From positions 310,001 to 374,000 of the forward strand of contig JAZGTH010000116.1 of the NCBI GenBank assembly GCA_036877525.1: DNA of 64,000 nucleotides. Direction: 5' to 3'. This document shows, piece after piece, positions 53,540-62,877 of the stretch. A program made the translations under genes and the position numbers. Source of the DNA: Chromobotia macracanthus. Taxonomy: Eukaryota; Chordata; Actinopteri; Cypriniformes; Botiidae. Position 1 is the stretch's first letter. Each line of letters opens with the position of its first letter. The notes under the pieces are model-generated. The model ran no database searches, was not told the DNA's origin, and saw only the letters and a program-made list of their open reading frames with translations.

Positions 53540-53555
53540 GGTTGCCATGGCAACC
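53540..53555. promoter_or_regulatory. Perfect RFX X-box palindrome
   Basis: GGTTGCCATGGCAACC is a 16-bp perfect palindrome. Its core GTTGCC-AT-GGCAAC matches the RFX consensus GTNRCC-N(0-3)-RGYAAC in both halves. It lies inside the inferred semaphorin 3' UTR. Confidence 0.6.
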
Positions 53556-54267
53556 TAGCAGCCAATGACTCTTGAATTTTGATGAAGACCAACACAGAAT
53601 TGTGTCAGTTCCTGTGTATGTATAATAGGAACATATAACAGACTTGAACTGCACACACACTTCTAAATTTAGGTGTAATCAGTGGTCCTTTTCTTAGGGT
53701 TATAAAGTTACACATACAATATAGTCTTCCCTTTCACAGCATTTTCAATAAAGTACATCATATGGTTGCAATATCAATCTTTCACAAATATGACTGTTCT
53801 TGTACTTAATTTCATTTTTGTCAAAATAAGCAGCAAATAAGCCTTACAGAAACAAATGCTACTAGTCCATAAAGTGCATCTCAGTGGTTAATACTGTCAT
53901 GGATATTTCCCTTAACTCCAACCCAAATACTAACAAAAGTATGCTGATATGAGTTGTGCCATATTCTGCTGAGGTAGAACTTCCATTGTATGTCCTGTGA
54001 CCAGTGGATATTCCTAAGTGTGTTGAAAGTCAAGAGCTCAATATTTGAAATGTAAATGGAGAAGCGATTGTTCCTTTTACAGTAATAATAATGCTGCATT
54101 TATCCTCCAATAAAAGAAGCTTCATTCGAACATTAACATTCGGTTAAAGTCAGTCTGGGTGAAATGTGGGTGTCAGATGATGACCCTGCCCTTCAAACTT
54201 TCAGGAGAATCTTGCAGCTAAACCACACCTCCACAGAGAAGACCATTCTTGCTGTGCCCCAAAAGGT

Positions 54268-55172
54268 TCACACTGAGCTCTCATCAGGTTTACTGCATAG
54301 ATGCGTGTGTTTCCTTTTCTCCAGGATTCTGTTAAGCTCCTCTGTGAAGGAGTAATAGAGAGGAGACGTGGTGTCTCCATCAGTCTGCCTAAGTAACATG
54401 TAACTGTTTCCATTCATCTTGCGTAAGACACTGGGTAGGGTGGCGGAGAGCCCGTTTACAAACTCTGAATGAGGTGGTGGGAGAGGTGGAGCAGGAGGCA
54501 GATCTTTATTGGGTGAGGTTGGAGCTTCTCCAGGAACGATTTGCAGTAGACCATCATGAGCGTCAGTTTTGCCATTGCAGTGGCTAGAGATGGTCTTCAG
54601 CTCCATGTGGTTACCTCGCTTCCTTTCAGCATGAGCCGCAGATCGTAGCGAGTATTTACCCCTCCGCCCTTGTAAACAGAATCCCACGTAAAGAAGGACA
54701 GTTGTTAGAACAAGACACAAGCCTCCTAATATTATGATCAGCGAAAGATACATGGCCTCCATGTTCCTCAGAGACAGGAACTCAAAGCTAGGAGATAGTG
54801 GGGTAGGATAGAAGTCATGAGAGGAGTCACCATGGGAGGTCTGGGGTGTCCAGTAGATTGCAGTGGTCACGTGTGGCTGCGTTGGCTGTAAAGGTGGAGG
54901 CAGCTCCTGACGAACAGTTAAGCTGTAGATCACCACAGGTACATGAACGCCATTCTCCAGAGCGAAGCAGCAGTAGTCACCACTCTGGTAGGGCTGTGCC
55001 CCAATAACCAGAAGGCCGTCTGTACCGATGCGGTAGCCTGAATCCAGCCCGTAACCCTGCAGTTTCTTTCCATACAGTGTCCACTCAGGGGTTGCAAGGT
55101 TAGAGCTGAGCTCACACTGGAGCAGCACATCATCGCCCGCCATCACAGAGCGAGAGCGATGTAACACTAGGT
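54268..55172 (-). CDS. Sema4 terminal coding exon (Ig domain, membrane span, cytoplasmic tail, ESSV end)
   Basis: 905 nt ending in TGA. The acceptor is TCTGTCATAG. It encodes residues 409-709: an Ig-like domain with C428, W439 and YCC at 475-477; a stalk rich in Pro, Thr and Ser; a hydrophobic span of about 26 residues (about 54673-54750) followed by QGRRGKY; then the tail with DGLLQIVPG, PPAPPLPPP and NGNSYMLLRQ blocks. It closes with the PDZ-binding ESSV. Such tails are known in some class-4 semaphorins to bind PSD-95/GIPC-type PDZ proteins; that partner is inference here. Confidence 0.96.
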
Positions 55173-58100
55173 CTATGACAGAATAATGAGACACAAAATC
55201 TATGAGTACTTCACCAATTATAACATTTTGTTAGTCATGTTAGAACTGAGTACTTTGCTCATAACTGTTTAAAGTAACTAAGGCTGCTAACTTAGGTCAA
55301 CAGGTTGCCAAAAACACTTCACAACAGATTTACTGTGTTTGAAAGCAGCTAGACTCAATTGTAAAAATAGATTGTTGTGGAGTGTGGACTGTAGGCCACT
55401 CATTTATGAACAATTATATGAAAAAACTAAACTAAAGCCACTTTTTGTATTTACTTATCTGGCACGATAATATCTTTAAATTATCCTCTAATTGGGACTA
55501 ACCTATAAACCTTTACATCAGCAACACAGACCTTTAGATAATATCCACCTCATCTCAGCCCACATGGTTTAACATGTACCATTAGTCATGATTCACTGAG
55601 GAATTTAGCAACTACACCGATTAAAATAGCACCACCTCAACACTGACTAACAACAAATGTGTTCATACCATCTGCTGTAGACACATCACAGCCCTCGTTT
55701 CCATTCACAATATCCTGCGTCAGATTGGTTCTACAGATAGAGAAAAGATATTTCAATTTCAATAATTAGAGTTGACCAGCTATTTTTGACTTGCTGGCTA
55801 CATGATAATACTATGATTTAGACTCTGATGCAAGAAGCATCGCAAGCGGATACTTCTATGATGTAAACGTCATAAACGTAAACAAAACAAGCTGTGTGCT
55901 CCATTACTCACTAAAAGAGCACTGACGTGATGTCCATCACAATGGCACCCAGTATTTAAGACCATACAAGCCCACCTGATGTTGTGTGATGTAATTTCCA
56001 CACACTCCAGTCCATCCCAGGCACAGAAAGGATCACGTGCCATCATGCATTCGAAGCAGGAGGAATATCTTTTGCATGTGGACAAGGGCAGCTGCACCAC
56101 TGAGGTCGGTGAACCTACATACACACTCATCTATCAATAAAAATTTTAAGAGGGTTAGTAAGATTTACATTGATGCCATTAAGTAAAATAATGTCACCAT
56201 AAAAATACTGTAAAGTCACATGGAAGGTTTTGTGGAACTGCAGACTTTATTAATGGGAACAGCCTTGAAAGGTTTGTTGCAACAATAAATTTAGAGTTGT
56301 TTTCCTTTTATTTAACTGTTCTAGAATGTGTAAGGATTGATTTCTCACCTGCTTCTCAGAGATGACGATGCTGTCTACTGGCTGCGGTTCCTCAAACAAC
56401 TGCAGCTCCTCAATGATGTGCAGTTGATCATTAACCTTTACAGCCCGCTGGAGCCAACCTTCATCTACAGGATTATCAAACACATCACATGTATATGGGC
56501 ACAAAAGATGCTTTCATTAATATGTTTAATGCATTCATGTATTTGCATTTGTTAACAAGTATTAAAATAAGTGGTATCTTCAAACAAATTTGAAGATACA
56601 AAGTCATGCAAATTTTCAAACTAATGAAAATTTACTGTAACACACCTGTTCCAATGAAGAGCATGTGGTATATTTGTCCATCTAGTCCAGTCACTCTGTG
56701 TATGGCAATTTTAGTGTAGTCCACATTCCTCCTAAACAGCAGGGGGCGTTGCCCTTGTGGAAGGATCTGTCTGTACATAAGTGGATGGCGACGGACAAAG
56801 TGAAGTACATCATCTGGCAGACTGGTGGATGAGTTGATGCCTCTTGCTCTAAGGTCATCTGTTATGCACTGGAAAGTATGAGCAAACAACATACCTAAAT
56901 GCTGTCATATTTTCATAGCTTTGAATGGATTGAAAAACAGTTTGGGGGGGGATGGGGGGGATGACAGTATTTAAATGCCATTTCATTTATCTGACAGACG
57001 TTAAGCATTCATGAAGAAAGACTTAAAGACTTTCAGGAATCAAATTAGCTTTTCGACAAGCCTAAAATAGGCTAGGGAAACAAAAACTTTTTTTTTTAAT
57101 TTCTAGAAAGTTTCAAACATCAATTAGGGCTGCACTAAATTAAATATCAACCCTCACCAGCATACAGACCCACTCATCAGAAATGTTGCAGATTCAAACT
57201 CTTAATGCAGCAATCAACAGAGATTTTCTGCCTGCTTCTAATCTCCATGGCAATAAGCTTTGATGAAATAAGCCCCTTTTCTCTGAGTGCACTCTATAAA
57301 ATTGCTCATCAGTATCTGATTTCTGGAGAAAACCAGGTCGACACTCTATCTGCACCTGACTGGGTTCTTTGATGCAGAGACTTATGTGTACAGCGATTAG
57401 ACAACTTTAGCTGCTCCACCTACGAACTGCTGACTTGTGATTTACTGAGTGAGTCTCAGTTAAGGTTAGAAGAGGATAATCAGTTCAGTGTAACATAAAA
57501 CTGGTGATCAGTAATCCTGTGTAGCAACTGTTGGTCTTACCGAGCCAGGTCGTGGTTCTGGCACCTTCCCTGTGTACTGGGTCCACTTGGAGCTTGAATC
57601 CTCCTTGTTCTCCATGTAAGGCCCCTCAAAGGCCCACTGTATGTCCGAAATTGAGTAGTGACAGATAGCAGAAGCTTTTACATTTTTCCTAAAAAAAAGT
57701 ACTTGTTAGTCCTCTTTCAAAGCTTCAGTACAAAGGTTGAAATCCAATCCAAAATGACATCAGGTGAAACACTCAACCCTATGAACACCCACATTGAAAT
57801 GTTTCTTCAGGATATATTTTAAGTGAGTACAAAGGGAATTTGTGAAAAGAAGGTGCATTCAGAACAATAGTGAATCAGACCAGGTGTGCAGCAGATTCAG
57901 TTTCCAGTGGATACGCTTGGCTTTATTAGCCAAAGAGGCTTTTTAGCCTGTACCGCACGCTTTGTTTGTCAAGGTCTTGGTATGCCAGCATAAAACCCCC
58001 ATAAGACCACTGTGTAACCATGGCAACACTGAAAAATAGATTACAAATTTATCAAAAAGTGTGTTAGAGAGGTGAAGGATGACAGAGTGTGGGTGAAGAC

Positions 58101-61100
58101 AAGGAACACAGACACAGCTTTTCGAGAGATGAGTACTACTTTGTAAAAGTGGGAATTTTAAAACAGGGAATTTTAAAAGGTGGAAAAGACACAACACACA
58201 AGGAAATGAATGTGTTCAATCTAGTTAATCAGAAAATTAGTCTATCACCACAGATACAATGCTTTTTTCAATGGAACACAATAAAAGGTTTTTTGGCAAA
58301 ATATTCAAGCTGTTTTTTAACTATACAATGAGTACTAAACAATAACAAGGGCAGTATGTAGTCCATATATCAGTAAATAATGAATACAATTTTGGTTTGT
58401 TCCTCACATAAAGTTGTTTTTATATTATGGAAAAGAGCAGCTTCCAAAATCTGCAAAAAACTGCTTTTGCAATTCACAGAAAATAAAATTGTTTTGCACA
58501 ACATGAGGATGAGCAGATTTCTGGGTAAACTTCCCCTTTAAGGACAAAAGGCCTTCTATTGGAGACTCTGTGCCTAATTCAGACTTGCCTAATACACAGG
58601 AAAACAAACACCCACACAAATGTAAACTTTACACCCAAACTGATGACACGATGACATCACACGTTGTTCAGCCTTCCAATGGCAGAGGTCAACATGAACA
58701 GGTCATCAGCGCTCAGCTGACACACTCATTTTAATCACCTCTCCCTGTTTCACTCTCTCTTCTTCTGCCTGCTAATTATTTTCTGACACAGCCGACATTA
58801 TGGTCTACCCTGTCCTGTCATTCATCACACAATTATTCATATGCTTGCGGTTTGCGCCTCAGGCAGCCACAGCCCACAGATTGATCGGCAGGCAGCTCAT
58901 CAAAACCGTCCCTGTTCTCAGCAGGGCGTCAAGACTACCATGTCAGTCAAAACAGCAACTAGACGTAATGCATCGAGGCATGTTTGACCTATGTGCTACA
59001 AACAGTTCAGCCCTGTGTAACAAATGAATAAACACTCAAAGGCTCAATTGTCATGCTGACAAAGACAGAAATGTGGTCAAGCTTCAAAACAGGGATGTGC
59101 AAAATGACATATTTTTTAAATTGAAAATGACAGGCAGAGTAATCTGACTTAAAGGACTTAATAGTTCTCTCAAAAATTAAAATTGTATCATTATTTAACC
59201 TCATATTGTTTCAAATGTATGACTTTGTTTATTTTTATTATTAAAAGAGCAGAAATTCTGAATCATGTTGATGTTACTCTTTTTATGAAATGAAGTGAAA
59301 GGGGACTAACATTCTACCTGACTTTGCTTTTGTGTTCCACGGAAGAGAATGAAAGTCATATGCGATCAGCCTGGCTTGGGTTCACCACACCTGACCATGT
59401 GCACTTCTCAAGGCTGTTTACAAAAGAAGTGTTCCTGCCTTTAACTAGAACAAACCTCAACACTTGTGTGGAACACTCAAAAAAAGAGTGAATGGTGTGA
59501 TGCGGTGACCAAAGACTTCTCACATAAATATATGTGGATGTATCTGCAGTGCTGTAGAAATGGATGAATTTAAAGACTCATTTCAGAGGATGTTATCATG
59601 GAGACCATCTAACTGTCATGCTAGCATTAGCATGCTAATTAAATCACAGTCACTAAAAGTATAAAAATAATTACGTAAGAGAAAATGTACATAACCCAGT
59701 CCATCTCCTCAATCGATTGTGACAATCCCTACTTCAAATTCTTATAAAACCTATGAATGTCGCAAACATTACAGTTTCATCAATAAGGAAACAAAGACGA
59801 GCTCAAATTCTGAAGTAAGTATTGTGCACATTCTCTGATCTCCTGGTAGAACGTAACCTGCTTATGAATAAAACATGCCTTGTGCTCCAGGCAGTAAGGA
59901 GACATCAGCGATTTTCATTCTGATGATACTGGTGGACTGTAAATGCTGGTGCCTCGATTGAAGCAGCCACAGCAAGCCAAGGCGATGAGTGTGTCCAGGA
60001 CGACAGATGAACTTACTAACAGACAGACCACACAGCAAATCCGTTTCAACAAATCCAGCAGTCACAGCAGAATGACACAAAGCACTCTGGCAGAATCTAT
60101 TAATCGGTATTGACTGGGGAGTCATTTGCATGTGTGCCAGTGTATCACTTTGAGTTTCCACACACAGCTATCAGGATAATTCAAGATGGTTTGCTTCCAT
60201 TTCAAGTGTCTGGCCAATTCATTCAAGAATCAGCCTCAGTACACAGCAGATTGTGTAATAACTAGTTTTTCTAAAGAAGATACGCTTGCCAATAAAGACA
60301 GAAGCTGATGAACATAATGGGCGCCCACAATTCAAGCTCAAAAACAAGTTAATCCAAAAATGTTTATAAAACATATTTTTTGATGGTAAATGATGATTAA
60401 TGCTGATTGCAAAATATTTTGTTGTAACAACGGTTGAAAGTCTCTTGACATCCTAATAGTAATCACTAAGTAAAGTGGTCTAAATATATTTACATAAATC
60501 TTCTGTTAAAGGTACAGGACCATAAATGTTAATCCAATCATCCGAATGCAATCATAAAATGTCCTGCTTCCCAGTCAAACTATGTATGTATTCATGTGTT
60601 GGAGGAGGCATGGCTTTGGAAAATGCTCTGAAGGAGGGGTGAAATCTTATGCTTTGAAACAGAGGTTGCTATTGCTAACTGCTCCACAATTTGAAGTTCA
60701 CATGCCAGAGAACAGCAGAAAACAAAACGAACCATACAGCTTAAAGAATTTATGACCTAATATGCAAATAAAAGGGCATGTAAACAAAATGATTGGATGA
60801 ATTTGGCCCTTACCATTCTAAGCCAAAGATGCCATAGAGAACAGAGTCCTGAGGGTTGGCACCTTCTAGCAGAAACACACTCCTCAGCACATTGAAGTGA
60901 AATTCATAGTCAGGTAAAGAACACACCAGCCGTGCCTTCAAGAAAGAGGTCCACTTCTTCTGTAGGGTGAGAAGACCTCCTCTGTCCCTCTATGAGACAG
61001 AAATATAAAAAATCTTAAGATGCAATACCAGATTTAAGATTACTTTTAACTATTAACAAAGTAAACATGAATGCTTTAAAAGCATGAGGTTGAGGCATTT

Positions 61101-62835
61101 TGGAAAAATATACATCCTGTTGCAGCCATTTGTGCTTTAATTGTCTGACAGCATATTTATTGTGTAATCCTATAATTAAAACCAAAATGTTCTATAAACA
61201 TAAGACTAATAATCAAAGTCTGTTCTCAACTACTGATCTGAAAGATATTATTATTATATTTCGTTCTAATTTGATGGCTACCTCAGGAGACATTTTGGTA
61301 TTAAGAACAAGGATCACAACTCGTAGGACTACCTTATTCACTTCTTACAACATCATACAATATTAACTAGTTAAAAAAATTTGTTTTTCAAAAAAATACT
61401 ATTATATAAATAATAACTTATTTAGTTTTAGCACTAATAGAATTAAATACTTGTAAAATGTTGTCTCTTGGCATGGCTGATGGGTGCTAACATTACTGCC
61501 AGCATGACCATGGGAATGAGAAATGGGCTAAATTAGATGCGGGTTTTCTGTACGTAAGGGAATCCCCCATAACGTCAGGGAGATAAAGTAAATTTCCATG
61601 CTGCCTCCCAACAGGAAAATAAATCTTAATGGAGGAAAGACTTAGACTCCAAAGCTTCTTACAGCAATTCTTGGTTTCTCCAATTCTTGGTTGTCAGTAA
61701 TAACACTTATACTTTACGGTAATGGCCTTTAATTCAACATGCCAAAGAAGAAACTGGCCCTGGACTGTATGACATACAATGTCATCATTTCTGATGGTGA
61801 TAATGAAGCACAGATGTGTGGTTATATGAAATCAGAGTTCAATGAAATGGCACTACTATGAAAATAGACTTGGGTATCACAGATCTATTTGTATATTTAA
61901 ATATTCTGAAAATAAATTATTTCTAAAGAAATGTATCTTTATCCAGATTCCTGCAACTTAACGTCATGAGTGTGTTTAGCAGCATTTAATGACACTAGCA
62001 TGAACAGTAACCTGCTCATTAAGGTAACCCCACTATGTGGACTGCCACAGAGAAGCCAAGAATTTTCCCCTTAGTCCACAATGCCTGTTTCACAGAATTC
62101 ACCAATGCCAGCCTGAATCAACATACATCCACACACTTCAAACCTCAAAAACTGCTGCTGAATTCTGTGTAATAGTGTCTAATTATATAATAATGCGAAC
62201 TGAACCCAAATACATTCCAAATAATACAGTTTATGCCAACTCCCAGTGCCACTTACAAAAAGCAAAGGGTCCTCTATATAAGCAGTAAATAACCATCATG
62301 CTGCATTATTTAAAAGGTCTTAATTCTATCATCATTTCCTCACTTCTGTGTTTTTAACCCTGTATTATCGTTTTATTTTGGGGTGTACTGTTCCTTTAAG
62401 AGTTCATTCCCCATGTCTAGGACATACTATAAAGTGTAAAAGTTACTGCAATTACTCAATACACAGGGTAAATACATATGGTAAATAAACACTGTGGAGT
62501 AGCAGTCTAGAGACTGCAGACATTTCGAATGCCACTTTGATCTGAGTGTGTGGAGCTGGCCTGATGGGTCGAAAGGTGAAACAGAATGTGATCTCACAGA
62601 AATGCAGCCATTAGAGAGAAATCCCTGGCAACAATGCTGCTGTAAAACGCTATTATGAAACCAACAGAAAAGCACACTTCAAATATAGGAGCATTCTGAG
62701 GGCAGAGCCTTTACACCGCTGGGAATGAAACACTCTTATGAAGTGTGTGTGGTATTTTTAGTTAACAAATCAAATGTGAGGATTGCACATTATTCGGCAT
62801 AATACTTTGTGTGTTCACACAAAACAATCTGTCAT

Positions 62836-62877
<42 letters not shown>

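Larger units (their letters stand above)
52950..54267 (-). other. Probable semaphorin 3' untranslated region
   Basis: Sequence from the TGA at 54268 to the first canonical poly(A) signal on the minus strand. It has no open frame of note. It contains a perfect 16-bp palindrome matching an RFX X-box (53540-53555). The 3' limit is inferred from the poly(A) signal, not observed. Confidence 0.55.
57689..60813 (-). other. Semaphorin intron with repeat copies
   Basis: 3.1-kb intron. It contains two degenerate copies of a dispersed repeat (58390-58542 and 59158-59350), one copy of a two-copy dispersed repeat (60416-60700), an X-box-like palindrome (58014-58027) and a small ATGCTAGCATTAGCAT inverted repeat near 59618. 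No extra exon was recognised. Confidence 0.8.

Noticed and set aside
55870..55975. Extension of the PSI exon past its donor
   Set aside because: The frame stays open after CAG|GTGGG but loses semaphorin similarity; the next exon joins in phase at the GT.
59862..60161. 99-codon minus-strand frame inside a semaphorin intron
   Set aside because: No similarity to semaphorins; the flanking exons already join in phase.
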